A stretch of 64,000 nucleotides of DNA from an uncultured Marinifilum sp. (GCF_963677195.1 NZ_OY781918.1:2468923-2532922), one strand, 5' to 3'. Shown: positions 45,651 to 55,277, counted from the stretch's first letter. Program-made: numbers and translations. Notes: generated by a model from the sequence alone, not told the origin.

Positions 45651-46907
45651 ATGCAGGGAGATAAAAGTAGGATGGAGACAATTACCAACAGCTTAAAATC
45701 GGAGCCTAAAGAAATTCAGATTTCAGAATATACTTACGATTTACCAGATCAGCGAATAGCTAAACACCCTTTGGAGAATAGAGACTTATCTAAATTGCTG
45801 GTGTTTAAAAATGGTCAGATTAAAGAATCTGTATTCTGTCAGCTTTCTGAGGAAATTAATAAGGGAACGAAAATGGTGTTTAATAATACCAAAGTAATTC
45901 AGGCGCGATTAATTTTTCATAAAGAGACCGGAGCCAGAATTGAAATATTTTGCTTAGAACCCATAAATCCTGCCGATTACAGTCTTGCATTTCAGGCAAA
46001 AGAGCAGTCTTCCTGGAAATGTATTATTGGTAATCTTAGAAAATGGAAATCGGGTATATTAAAAATGCCATTTTTTGTGGATGGACAAGAGTTTTGTTTG
46101 CAGGCCGAAAGAATCAATCAGCTCGATGGAGCTCAGGAGGTTCAGTTTTCCTGGAATCACCCTGAACTTTCTTTTAGTGATGTATTAGAGCAAACAGGAA
46201 AAATTCCAATTCCTCCCTATTTAAACAGAGATACCGAGGCTTCCGATTTGCTTCGTTATCAAACGGTATACTCTAAATATGAAGGTTCGGTGGCAGCGCC
46301 TACCGCAGGCTTACATTTTACCGACAATGTATTTGCTAAACTCGAAAGCAAGGGAGTACAGCGCGAGGAGTTAACTTTACATGTTGGTGCAGGAACTTTT
46401 AAGCCTGTAAAAGCAGAGCAAATTGGCGATCATGAAATGCATACCGAGCACATTCAGGTGAGCAAAGAAAGTTTAAAAAGTATATGTGCTAACACAGAGA
46501 GGATTATTGCCGTGGGAACAACTTCGGTGCGCACACTCGAGAGTTTATACTGGATGGGCGTAAAGATTCTTAGTGGAGTAAGTGATCCTGCTTTGCTCAA
46601 ACAATGGGAAGCATATCAGCTGCCAAAGCAATATTCTTTAAAAGACTCTTTCGATGCGATATGTGATTATATGGACGAAAAAGAGCTGAGCTTGTTTAAT
46701 GCGGCTACGCAAATTATTATAGCTCCAGGATACGATTTTAAAGTGATTTCGGGTTTGTTAACCAATTTTCATCAGCCAAAAAGTACTTTGCTTTTGCTGA
46801 TATCGGCACTGGTAGGCGATAATTGGAGAAAAATATACAAATATGCAATGGAAAACGACTTCAGGTTTTTAAGTTATGGCGATAGTTCTTTACTAATGAA
46901 AGAATAG
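45651..46907 (+). CDS. queA: S-adenosylmethionine:tRNA ribosyltransferase-isomerase
   Basis: QueA transfers the ribosyl part of SAM to 7-aminomethyl-7-deazaguanine in tRNA, making epoxyqueuosine. Characteristic segments are YDLPDQRIAKHPLENRDLSKLL near the start, FNNTKVIQARL, IPIPPYL, QTVYSKYEGSVAAPTAGLHF, TLHVGAGTFKPV and NFHQPKSTLLLLISAL. The 418 residues exceed E. coli QueA (356) and match other Bacteroidota. A second ATG seven codons in is possible. It is flanked by DUF2027-Smr (divergent) and a 239-bp AT-rich spacer with nothing recognisable. Confidence 0.92.
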   Translation: MQGDKSRMETITNSLKSEPKEIQISEYTYDLPDQRIAKHPLENRDLSKLLVFKNGQIKESVFCQLSEEINKGTKMVFNNTKVIQARLIFHKETGARIEIFCLEPINPADYSLAFQAKEQSSWKCIIGNLRKWKSGILKMPFFVDGQEFCLQAERINQLDGAQEVQFSWNHPELSFSDVLEQTGKIPIPPYLNRDTEASDLLRYQTVYSKYEGSVAAPTAGLHFTDNVFAKLESKGVQREELTLHVGAGTFKPVKAEQIGDHEMHTEHIQVSKESLKSICANTERIIAVGTTSVRTLESLYWMGVKILSGVSDPALLKQWEAYQLPKQYSLKDSFDAICDYMDEKELSLFNAATQIIIAPGYDFKVISGLLTNFHQPKSTLLLLISALVGDNWRKIYKYAMENDFRFLSYGDSSLLMKE

Positions 46908-47146
46908 AATTTTACAATTGTACTTAGTGGATATTTTTTTATTTGTTAATTAAAATATTTCTTGTCTGCATACAAGCACTGTGACTATTTACTGCCGATA
47001 TATGTGGTTTATAAGTACTAAATGAGTGAATTTGTCAAAAGCAGTCTTTGTTTAATTAATTTTATTTTCTATCAAAGAGTATTTTATTATATTTACTATT
47101 GTTAATCTGATGAAATAAACTCAGTGTTCCATTCTACCTATTTGTT

Positions 47147-48067
47147 ATGAGAAACATATTCTTTTTGATCTGTATTTCTTTATCAGCCGGAATCGTTAGC
47201 TATTTTTCACCTTTTTTTGATATCAATTTTAGCTCATCGCACTCGGAAGAAAAAGCGTACGCTGTTGAAATTGCAAAATACAAATATCCGGTTTATACCG
47301 ATTATTTTGATAAGCTTGAGAATGTGATTGAATTGAATGGGAAAAATGGGGAGTATCGCTATTTTTCGGGCATCACAAAATCAATGGATGAGGTAGAGGA
47401 GTTAAGTGAAAAAATTAGAGAATTAGGATACGATGAGGCTCGTGTTGTTAATTTAAAAGACGAGTATTCTTCAGCTGTTTTAAAAAGAATTTTATCAGAT
47501 CATGCCCAGGTAAAGAAAGCAGATAAGCAGCTTGCAATGTCGGAAAAGAATCCGGTAAATCCTGTTGTTAAGGTAGATATTCCGGCTGCTCCAAAAAAGA
47601 TATCTTCGAATAATAAGCAAGCAGTTCAGGATAATATGGGGCGCAAAATGCGTGGTAAAGAGTATTACGATTATTATTTTGAGCTGTCGCACGAATTAAG
47701 TACTGCTCCTGAGTATCATATCGAATTGGGCGCTTATGCCGATAAGGAAAAGGCAAAAGCTGACATTCAGAAATTAAAAAATGCAGGTTTCATTAAGGCA
47801 AAAATAAGAAGTGCCGGAACTCAGGAAAACTCTCTTTCTAAAATCAAAAGTTCCACTACTCCCCATTATACTATTCAGGTTTTTGCAGGAAAAAAAGCAT
47901 TGGAAAACTCTCAATTTTCCATTAAGGGAATCAGCAGAAGTTACGATCCGCAAGAAGAGCTGTATCGCTACTTCTCAGGCGATTACGATAACTATTGGGT
48001 TTGTCGTCGTCAGTTACGCGAAATTCGACATAAAGGCTTTGTTGATGCTTTTATTGTGAAGTTGTAG
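47147..48067 (+). CDS. SPOR-like repeat protein
   Basis: This 306-residue protein is probably exported: the N-terminal segment MRNIFFLICISLSAGIVSYF is hydrophobic. It has at least three SPOR-like modules, YRYFSGITKSMDEVEELSEKIRELGY, YHIELGAYADKEKAKADIQKLKNAGF and YRYFSGDYDNYWVCRRQLREIRHKGF. SPOR domains bind denuded peptidoglycan at division sites, which suggests a cell-wall role. The central part is unordered and lysine-rich. An AARNNNC heptad tract begins directly after its stop. Confidence 0.7.
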   Translation: MRNIFFLICISLSAGIVSYFSPFFDINFSSSHSEEKAYAVEIAKYKYPVYTDYFDKLENVIELNGKNGEYRYFSGITKSMDEVEELSEKIRELGYDEARVVNLKDEYSSAVLKRILSDHAQVKKADKQLAMSEKNPVNPVVKVDIPAAPKKISSNNKQAVQDNMGRKMRGKEYYDYYFELSHELSTAPEYHIELGAYADKEKAKADIQKLKNAGFIKAKIRSAGTQENSLSKIKSSTTPHYTIQVFAGKKALENSQFSIKGISRSYDPQEELYRYFSGDYDNYWVCRRQLREIRHKGFVDAFIVKL

Positions 48068-48070
48068 TTT

Positions 48071-48235
48071 TATAAACCAAGTTACAAATTCCAAATCCCA
48101 AGTTCCAAATATCAAAAAACAAATACCAAAAATAAAACAAATTCTGAAAACCAAATAGCAAATATCAAAAACCAAGTTTCAGATAGTAAATTTCATTAAG
48201 TAAACATAGTATTAAAAAAATATCAAAGTTTTACT
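48071..48235 (+). repeat. AARNNNC heptad tract, left flank of four-helix gene
   Basis: The tract consists of heptads such as AAGTTAC, AAATTCC, AAATCCC, AAGTTCC. Positions 48099-48116 are complementary (17 of 18) to 48634-48651 on the other side of the four-helix-bundle gene. Confidence 0.85.
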
Positions 48236-48252
48236 CCTTAAAATTAGATTTA

Positions 48253-48606
48253 ATGGCTTCTAAATTCGACTTACAGGAAAGATTATTTGATTTTTCAATT
48301 TTTGTTGTGAATGAAGTGAGGAGATTGCCAGTTTCAAATGAGTATAGGGTGATTTCTTATCAAATTCTCAAATCAGCGACTTCTGTAGGTGCTAATTTTG
48401 AAGAAGCGCAAGCAGCTGTTTCTAAGGCAGATTTTGCTAATAAGGTTGCTATTTCACTAAAAGAGGCAAGGGAAACTAACTATTGGATCCGAATTATTAT
48501 TGCAATTTCAACTGCTACTGGCGAATGGGCAAGGCTCGAAAAGGAATCAAACGAAATTATTAAAATATTAGGAAGTATCTACAATAAAACGCTTGTGAAA
48601 AAATGA
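48253..48606 (+). CDS. Four-helix-bundle protein (S23/Avd-like), copy 1
   Basis: This 117-residue all-helical protein of the four-helix-bundle family (TIGR02436/S23) has FVVNEVRRLPVSNEYRVISYQILKSATSVGANFEEAQAA and ISLKEARETNYWIRII. Relatives lie in 23S rRNA intervening sequences of Leptospira and Coxiella, and the Avd accessory protein of diversity-generating retroelements has the same fold. Its function is unknown. It stands between inverted heptad tracts and directly upstream of the rnpB promoter, apparently as a passenger. Confidence 0.9.
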   Translation: MASKFDLQERLFDFSIFVVNEVRRLPVSNEYRVISYQILKSATSVGANFEEAQAAVSKADFANKVAISLKEARETNYWIRIIIAISTATGEWARLEKESNEIIKILGSIYNKTLVKK

Positions 48607-48610
48607 GTCT

Positions 48611-48660
48611 ATTTTGAAGCTTGGTTTTTGGGATTTGATATTTGAAACTTGCTATTTACC
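48611..48660 (-). repeat. Inverted heptad tract, right flank of four-helix gene
   Basis: Heptads in the reverse orientation (GGATTTG, GAAACTT). The arm 48634-48651 forms the 18-bp inverted repeat with 48099-48116. Its last three bases supply the TTG -33 box of rnpB. Confidence 0.8.
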
Positions 48661-48678
48661 ACTTATTCCTTATCTTTG
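48649..48678 (+). promoter_or_regulatory. Promoter of rnpB
   Basis: TTG (48649-48651), a 19-nt spacer and TATCTTTG (48671-48678) match the Bacteroidota promoter exactly. Transcription would start close to the 5' end of the RNA at 48683. Confidence 0.8.
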
Positions 48679-48682
48679 CGGC

Positions 48683-49045
48683 GGCAAACCGTTCTATCGC
48701 TGCTTCGCAGGAAGGAGAGGAAAGTCCGGGCAACACAGAGTAACATGCTTCCTAACGGGAAGAAGGCCGAAAGGTTTTAGTAGTAGAACAGAAAATAACC
48801 GCCAATAGTGCTTTGTAAAAAATTGGTAAGGGTGAAAAGGTGAGGTAAGAGCTCACCGGTACCTGTGGTGACATGGGTAGCCGTGTACCTTATGTGTTGC
48901 AAGATCAAGTATACCGGCAGCTGTAGGCTTACTCGGCCGATGTCGGGGGGTAGATTGCTTGAGGCATTTGGTGACAAATGTTTTAGATAAATGATAGAAA
49001 CCTCTTTGGAGGGACAGGACCCGGCTTATAGGTTTGCCTCTTTTT
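48683..49045 (+). ncRNA. rnpB: RNase P RNA, bacterial type A
   Basis: This is the catalytic RNA of RNase P, which removes tRNA 5' leaders. The 5' end GGCAAACC (48683-48690) pairs with GGTTTGCC (49031-49038) as helix P1. The conserved core GAGGAAAGTCCGGGC follows near the start, and the partner ACAGGACCCGGCTTA lies near the end. Together they form P4. A T-run (49041-49045) ends the RNA. The length of about 360 nt is normal. It reads toward a further heptad region. Confidence 0.95.
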
Positions 49046-49129
49046 AATTAGTAATGAAAAATTAGTGATTAATAATACCATCTCAGTAAATTGGGGTGGT
49101 TTTTTTTTTATTTTGCTGGTCTAAGGCTA

Positions 49130-50720
49130 GATTTCAAGGGGCAAACTCCAAGTTCCAAGCTTCAAGATTCAAGCTTCAAGTTTCAAGCTCCAAGGAAAAA
49201 GCTCCAAGGAAAAAGTTCCAAGTTACAAGTTTCAAATTCCAAAATTCAAGTTTCAAGGAAAAAGTTTTAAGTTACAAGATTCAAATTCCAAAATCCAAGT
49301 TTTAAGGAAAAAGTTTTAAGGTCCAAAGACCAAATTTTAAGTCCAAAAAATCAGGAATAGATGCTTTTCTTTCCTCGGAATGACGAAGCTTGTAATTATT
49401 GTTTCGACGCAGATGATTATGATTTATTAGCTAATATTCTAAATGTTGATATCTTGCACTGTGTAAAAACTTTTTTGTTTTTATTCATAGCCTTTATTTT
49501 TTTTGGTTCGCAACCTAAAGATGAAGGCTATTTTTGTTTTTGCAAGTGATGATTTTCAATTGCGAAAATTTGATGGTACAAAGTTTCTATTTACAGGCGA
49601 GGTCAGAAAAAAGCCACCAGAAATTCATAATTACATTTGCTCAACTGAATTTGTGTTGATTCGTGTTATCTGTGTGATTTGTGTTCCCTTTACCCTTATT
49701 CCTTCTCCCTTGCTACTTGGTTTTTGAAGTTTGGTTTTTGGATTTTGAAATTTGGCTTTATTTTTCCTTCTCCTCTAGCCGGAGGGGGCTTTCTCTTTTT
49801 CTTGATAAAAAGAGAAGAAAAATCAAGACTGCGCCAATCGGTGACCCATCACGCTTTAAAGGCTAAACAGAATAATATTCGCTCGTTCCTCTCTCATGGA
49901 ATTCTGTTCTTAACGCCTTCTTCAGCTATGGGTTCCCCACCTGCACTGGCGAGGTCAGAAAAAAGCCACCAGAAATTCATAATTACATGTGCTCAACTGA
50001 ATTTGTGTTGATTCGTGTTATCTGTGTTCTCTTTCTCCTTTATCCTTGTTTCTCCTTTACTCTTGGATTTTGAAATTTGGCTTTTGGATTTTGAAATTTG
50101 ACTTTTGAAACTTGGTTCTTGAAACTTGATCCTTTACCCTTCTTCTTTTCTACTTGTTTTTTAATTTTCTATTTCGTCGTAAAAGCCATCTGTATTTATT
50201 CAAGCAAATTTGTACGACGATTTTATACACATCTTCCGATCCCGGGGTATCATTCGTTTCACTCATTCTACCACGGGCTACAGACATTTTGCCCCTCTGG
50301 GGCAGGGATTCACAACCAATGATTAGCAGGTGCTTTTTCCTTCATCCTTTTTCCTTGTAACTTGAAACTTGGAGCTTGAAACTTATTAACTTTATCCTTT
50401 CTTTCTCTTTCTTCCTTGCTACTTTTTTTTGCTATTTGCTTTTTGGAATTTGCTGTTTGAAACTTGTTTTTTGACTTTTGGATTTTACCCACTTGGAACT
50501 TCGCTACTTTACCCTTGTAACTTTTTCCTTCATCCTTTTTCCTTGTAACTTGAAACTTGGAGCTTGAAACTTATTAACTTTATCCTTATTCCTTCTCCCT
50601 TGCTACTTGCTTTTTCAAGTTTGGTTTTTGGATTTTGAAATTTGGTTTTTGGAACTTGGTATTTGAAGCTTTATCCTTTACCCTTTTTCCTTGTAACTTG
50701 ATACTTTAACTCTTCAATTT
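49130..50720. repeat. Heptad mosaic and dispersed-repeat region
   Basis: No gene stands out here. From 49140 to 49350 the heptads are AARNNNC on the plus strand. From 49720 onward (also 50060-50170 and 50340-50720) they are in the opposite orientation (GNNNYTT). Between and among them lie an 80-bp direct repeat (49596-49675 and 49948-50027, one mismatch), a 67-bp direct repeat (50333-50399 and 50521-50587, identical) and a hairpin element at 50174-50305 that matches, in reverse, the unit of the 43-44-kb array. Short open frames across it are by-products of the repeats. Confidence 0.9.
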
Positions 50721-50724
50721 TGAT

Positions 50725-50755
50725 AAAAAAAATGCCCCCATTTTCATGAGAGCAT
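50725..50755 (-). terminator. Terminator of the WecA-like gene
   Basis: On the minus strand ATGCTCTCAT and ATGGGGGCAT form a 10-bp stem with a GAAA tetraloop, followed by eight T residues. Confidence 0.88.
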
Positions 50756-50778
50756 ATCATATATTTATTTAATAAATA

Positions 50779-51867
50779 TTAGGCAGTTCGTAAAGCCTCT
50801 TCTTTTTTTTCTTTACGCTTTAAAAAGAAACTTGGCAGCCAGGAAAAGAATGTTCCCATTGCAATTACCAAAGCTAATAGAATTTCATTACTAGTATCTT
50901 TTAAAAGGAATGAAGTGCCGATAAATAAAATGTTAACCGCCATAATTCTAACTGTTGCAGCAGCATGCTTAAAGCCTAGACTAATCATTCTGTGGTGAAC
51001 ATGATTTTTATCTGGTTGAAAAGGTGATTTTTTGTTTTTGATACGTATAATCATTACTCTTGCTGTATCAACAAGTGGGATAGCAAGGATTCCAATGGAA
51101 ACCGCAGGAGCTGCTTTAATGGCATATTCAAAATCAGGATAAATGTTTAGTTCGTTGAAACGAATTACCAAAATAGAAATTAGTAACCCGAGTATGAGGG
51201 AACCTGTATCGCCCATAAATATTTTATTTTTACGACTAAACACATTGAATCTAAAAAATGCGATTAAGGATCCAAGCAGAGCAGCAGATAGCACTACATA
51301 CTCATAATTACCAGTAATATAAAACCAAGTTCCGAATGTTAATGTGCAAAGGCCGCTAATACCCGAAGCCAGACCATCAATTCCATCTATTAAATTAAAG
51401 CCATTGGTAACCACTATCATTACAAATACAGTAAATAGTACACTGGAAAGATAATTGATTTCGTAAATTCCAAAAACACCATGAAAATTGGTAAATCTGA
51501 TATCTCCAAGAATAATAACAATTAGGGCGGCGAAAATTTGCCCGGCAAGTTTTTTCCTAGGGGAAATTACCATGATATCATCTTTTATTCCCAGTCCGAA
51601 CATGATTAAAGTGGCTGCAACAATATATTTTAACTCGTGCACCATAAAACCATTGCTAAATATCAGTATTGATAAGGTAAAGCCAAGAAAGATAGCTACA
51701 CCTCCTAACGAAGGAATTACTGTAGTGTGAGAAGATCGGTGATTAGGTTCGTCGTAAAGTTTCTTTTCTTTTGCAATTGTAATTACTGTAGGTATCAGTC
51801 GATAACAGAGTAATAAGGAAAAGATGAAACTTGCTGCAATGTAAAATGTGTGTGTGAATGGATACAT
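50779..51867 (-). CDS. wecA: WecA/TagO-type polyprenyl-phosphate sugar-phosphate transferase
   Basis: This protein of about 362 residues loads a sugar phosphate, probably GlcNAc-1-phosphate, onto undecaprenyl phosphate, the first step of many surface-glycan pathways. It has about ten membrane helices. The motifs are YDEPNHRSSHTTVIPSLGG, GLGIKDD, NGFNLIDGIDGLA, FMGDTGSL and the HVHHR loop. The frame opens at 51891 with TTG. The ATG at 51867 is the more usual start. It faces away from the Wza gene across a long leader region and ends at a strong terminator. Exact donor specificity is unproven. Confidence 0.88.
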   Translation of the reverse strand: MYPFTHTFYIAASFIFSLLLCYRLIPTVITIAKEKKLYDEPNHRSSHTTVIPSLGGVAIFLGFTLSILIFSNGFMVHELKYIVAATLIMFGLGIKDDIMVISPRKKLAGQIFAALIVIILGDIRFTNFHGVFGIYEINYLSSVLFTVFVMIVVTNGFNLIDGIDGLASGISGLCTLTFGTWFYITGNYEYVVLSAALLGSLIAFFRFNVFSRKNKIFMGDTGSLILGLLISILVIRFNELNIYPDFEYAIKAAPAVSIGILAIPLVDTARVMIIRIKNKKSPFQPDKNHVHHRMISLGFKHAAATVRIMAVNILFIGTSFLLKDTSNEILLALVIAMGTFFSWLPSFFLKRKEKKEEALRTA

Positions 51868-52741
51868 ATTTAGTAATAGTGTTTGATTCAATTAATCATG
51901 GCTTTTCAAAATACAAAAGTACAAAATAAAAGAACAATAATTTGCTGTCAAAAGTTTCAAGTTTAGTCGGACTTTATTGGTCTTGTGGTGAAGTACCGAG
52001 TGATCAGCGTTTTACCCTACGTGAAATTAATGAAAAATTTCCAATGAATATAATTTTATTTTGCTGGGTATGTGTTTTTTATCGTTTGCATGCTAAAAAA
52101 ATACTTTTGTCACAATTTTTATTGCTTTAGTGTTGCTTGTGTATTTAACCCGATTTATTGATAATTATTACATATTGTTATTTTTTTAATTCTTTAGGTA
52201 AAGTTTTTACTTACATAAGTACAAAAAAAATGATAAATAGATTTTGCCAGTTTATTCAATTCCATACTTTTTTCCATAGATAGCAACTTGGCACATTTGG
52301 CAGATCAATAAACTGGTAATTTCTATTATTTTTGCGGCTCAGAAAAATGAACTATTGTTTTGTATTTTTTTCTAGATTTTAAATTATTGTATGTTTTATT
52401 GTTAATGAGTATTCGATGCTTTGTTAGACGGATTTTATTGAAATATCATGCTAAAGCAGTATTTTTTTTAGTGTTTTATTGAAAAAAAAAGGTTTTTATG
52501 CAAATTTAACTTTGTTTATTTACTTGCCTTTCAGGATAAAAGAGGCTGTTTTTAATTTTTAAATCGAATGCCGTAAAATAGTATGTAAAAGATGAATTAA
52601 AATTAGGGAATTGCGGAAGTGTTTTTTAATTTTGCACAGCTAAAAAAAAACATTAATCCTAAAAAATTAGGCTTTTGTCAACGCAAAGTGATTTTTGAAA
52701 AATAGATTAAAATAGACCGAATATTAAATATTTATAAAATT
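51868..52741. other. Leader/spacer before the exopolysaccharide locus
   Basis: This is 870 bp of AT-rich DNA without a credible gene. -7 boxes appear at 52507-52514 (TAACTTTG) and 52627-52634 (TAATTTTG), the latter with a start about 100 nt before the exporter gene. Near 52656-52680 the sequence CCTAAAAAATTAGG with a following CTTTT could be a weak attenuator. An anti-termination gene of the UpxY kind was not seen. Confidence 0.4.
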
Positions 52742-55162
52742 ATGATTCGATTCATTCGAAAGTGTTCTTTCTTACTGGTGTTCTTATTTGTTTCATGGAC
52801 TAGTGTTTCAGCTCAGTCGACGAATATTAATCCGGCGACTGTAAATGTTGAAGCTTTAAGCGATGCTCAAATTCAGAAGCTGATTGATGAAATGCAGAAA
52901 AATGGCATGAGCATGGAAGAGGCCATGACTTTGGCTCGTGCTAGGGGTGCCTCTCAAATGCAGATTGATCAAATGGTGCAGCGAATTAATCAGATGAAAA
53001 TGAATGGGGGCGCCAAAGCTACTGTTCTCACAAGTGAGGAGGATGTGAAAGAAGCCACCGAACTAATATCTGAGAAAGAAGATTTTAAGGCCAGTGAAAA
53101 AAATAAGGAGATTTTCGGATTTCATTTCTTTAATTCAGAGAATTTAAGTTTTTCACCCAATGTAAATGTTCCAGTATCCGATTCCTATACATTGGGACTT
53201 GGCGATGAGGTGAGCATAGCCGTATATGGTGCTTCTCAGCAAAATTATCTACTTAGCGTACAGAAAAACGGAGCACTTCAAATTCCCGATTTGGGACCTG
53301 TAAATGTATATGGTCTTAGTTTTAAGGAGGCGAAAGAAAAAATAAAAAATCGTTTGGTGAGCATATACAACGGCATGCAGGGAGAGAATGCAAATACCTT
53401 TGCCGATGTGAGTCTGGGTACTTTAAAAGGTGTTAAGGTAAATGTAATTGGAGAGGTGAATGTGCCGGGTACTTATACTTTGCCAGCAACAGCTTCGGTG
53501 TTTAATGCTTTGTATTTGGCAGGCGGACCCAATGAGAATGGCTCTTTCCGTAAGATTGATGTGATTCGCGATGGCAAACGAATCAATTCGGTGGATGTTT
53601 ATGCTTATCTGATTGATGGGAAAACTCAGGCGAATATTCAACTTCGCGATCAGGATGTGGTTTTGGTGAGCCCTTACCTTAATCGTATTAAAGTAGAAGG
53701 GGAGTTTAAAAGAACCGGTTTGTTCGAAACAAAAAAAGAAGAAACCGTTGATGATTTGCTTCGATATGCTGGTGGTTTTACCGATAAGGCTTATACTCAT
53801 CGTATCGAATTGTATCGAAATAATTCCAGAACTCTCAGTTTTTCTGGTGTAAGCGCCAGTGAATATGGTTCTACCGCTTTAAAAAACGGGGATATGATAC
53901 ATGCTGGAGAAATTGTAGAGCGTTTCGAAAATCGAATCAGTATAGAAGGAGCAGTTTATCGTCCGGGTAATTATGAGTTAAGCGAGGGCATGAGTTTATC
54001 GAAACTACTTGAAAAAGCAGAAGGCTTAAGGGAAGAGGCTTTTATGGAGCGTGGAGTAATTACCCGCAAGAAAAGTGACATGAGTCTGGAAGCAATTTCC
54101 TTTTCTCCCCGCAAGGTGCTTAATGGAACAGAAGATTTAAAATTACATAGAGAAGATAAGGTTCTGATATCCTCGATTTTTGAAATGCGCGAAGCTCGTA
54201 CAGTTGAAATTGTTGGGGAAGTGCAGTTTCCAGGGACTTATGCCTGGGCAGAAAATTTAAATGTTGGCGATCTTATCTTTCAAGCTGGTGGTTTTAAGGA
54301 AAATGCCGAAGTCTCGGGAGTAGAGGTAAGCCGTGTTCTTGATTATAATGAAACTGCAGACTTGAATAAATCTCTTTTGCATACTTTTCAGTTAGGTTTA
54401 GATCGCAATCTCAAGCTTAGTTCAGAAGGTGCCGCTTTTGTTTTGCAGGCATTCGATAAAGTTTACATTCGCCGTGCACCGGGATATCGTCCGCAGGGAA
54501 CAGCCAGCGTGCAGGGAGAAGTGAAATATGCAGGAGACTATGGAATCACCCGTAAGGATGAGAAGATATCAGATATCATTCACAGAGCAGGTGGCTTAAC
54601 GCCTGAGGCTTACGTGAAAGGAGCATCTCTAAGAAGAAGAATAACACTGAGTGAAGCAGAATATCAGGCTAAATTGGCTATTGTAGCTCAGGATACTACC
54701 ATGAATCCTGGTGAAGTGGAGAAAACCAAATATCAGGTTGTAGGACTCGATTTGTCAAAAATAATGAAAGATCCGGGTTGTGTAGAAGATCTGCATTTGA
54801 AAATGGGAGATCAGATTCTGGTGCCATCTAAATTGGAGACCGTAATGGTATCGGGTTCGGTGCTGAATCCTGTTGCGCACACTTTCACAAGCAGAAAGAA
54901 AGCAAAAGAATACATCATGAACTCTGGAGGCTTTGCCGAGCGAGCTAAGAAAGGAAAAGTATATGTGCTGTATGCCAATGGAACAACTCAGGCAACCAAA
55001 AGTGGTTTGTTCGGTCGTCGTTTTCCAAAGGTAGAACCTGGCTGCGAAATTATCGTGCCAGAAAAACCAGAGGTAGACAAAGCAACACAGGCAAGCAAAT
55101 GGCTGGCCATAGCATCGACTTTTGCTACTTTGATTACGGCAATAGCAGTGGCGACGAGATAG
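52742..55162 (+). CDS. Wza-like polysaccharide export protein with SLBB repeats
   Basis: This 806-residue outer-membrane export protein has a signal peptide (MIRFIRKCSFLLVFLFVSW...), a methionine/glutamine-rich linker, and a poly-export domain (SYTLGLGDEVSIAVYGASQQNYLLSV). A series of five or more SLBB modules follows (VNVIGEVNVPGTYTLPATASV, VEIVGEVQFPGTYAWAENLNV, ASVQGEVKYAGDYGITRKDE). A last helix near the C-terminus is WLAIASTFATLITAIAVA. It would form the outer-membrane channel for the capsule. The usual partner, a Wzz-type protein, follows only after 2.7 kb of repeats. Confidence 0.88.
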   Translation: MIRFIRKCSFLLVFLFVSWTSVSAQSTNINPATVNVEALSDAQIQKLIDEMQKNGMSMEEAMTLARARGASQMQIDQMVQRINQMKMNGGAKATVLTSEEDVKEATELISEKEDFKASEKNKEIFGFHFFNSENLSFSPNVNVPVSDSYTLGLGDEVSIAVYGASQQNYLLSVQKNGALQIPDLGPVNVYGLSFKEAKEKIKNRLVSIYNGMQGENANTFADVSLGTLKGVKVNVIGEVNVPGTYTLPATASVFNALYLAGGPNENGSFRKIDVIRDGKRINSVDVYAYLIDGKTQANIQLRDQDVVLVSPYLNRIKVEGEFKRTGLFETKKEETVDDLLRYAGGFTDKAYTHRIELYRNNSRTLSFSGVSASEYGSTALKNGDMIHAGEIVERFENRISIEGAVYRPGNYELSEGMSLSKLLEKAEGLREEAFMERGVITRKKSDMSLEAISFSPRKVLNGTEDLKLHREDKVLISSIFEMREARTVEIVGEVQFPGTYAWAENLNVGDLIFQAGGFKENAEVSGVEVSRVLDYNETADLNKSLLHTFQLGLDRNLKLSSEGAAFVLQAFDKVYIRRAPGYRPQGTASVQGEVKYAGDYGITRKDEKISDIIHRAGGLTPEAYVKGASLRRRITLSEAEYQAKLAIVAQDTTMNPGEVEKTKYQVVGLDLSKIMKDPGCVEDLHLKMGDQILVPSKLETVMVSGSVLNPVAHTFTSRKKAKEYIMNSGGFAERAKKGKVYVLYANGTTQATKSGLFGRRFPKVEPGCEIIVPEKPEVDKATQASKWLAIASTFATLITAIAVATR

Positions 55163-55277
55163 TCAATGGTTGATTGGTCAATAGTCAATGGTCAATGGTC
55201 AATAGTCAATGGTCAATGGTCAATAGTCAGTAGTCCGAATGACTAGTGTGCTAGTGACGAATTAAACGAATGAAGTT
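55163..55277 (+). repeat. GTCAATR heptad tract, left of four-helix gene 2
   Basis: The tract GTCAATA/GTCAATG begins six bases after the exporter stop. An 18-bp stretch (55218-55235) recurs at 55658-55675 on the other side of the gene. Confidence 0.9.

Noticed and set aside
48777..48977. Minus-strand frame of 66 residues
   Set aside because: It lies entirely within rnpB, whose structure explains the sequence.
49096..50492. Several 60-110-residue frames
   Set aside because: Composition is that of heptads and dispersed repeats, and the frames overlap one another. None has a recognisable domain.
51942..52130. 62-residue frame upstream of the exporter gene
   Set aside because: No conserved features, and it sits in AT-rich leader DNA with no supporting promoter or neighbour.
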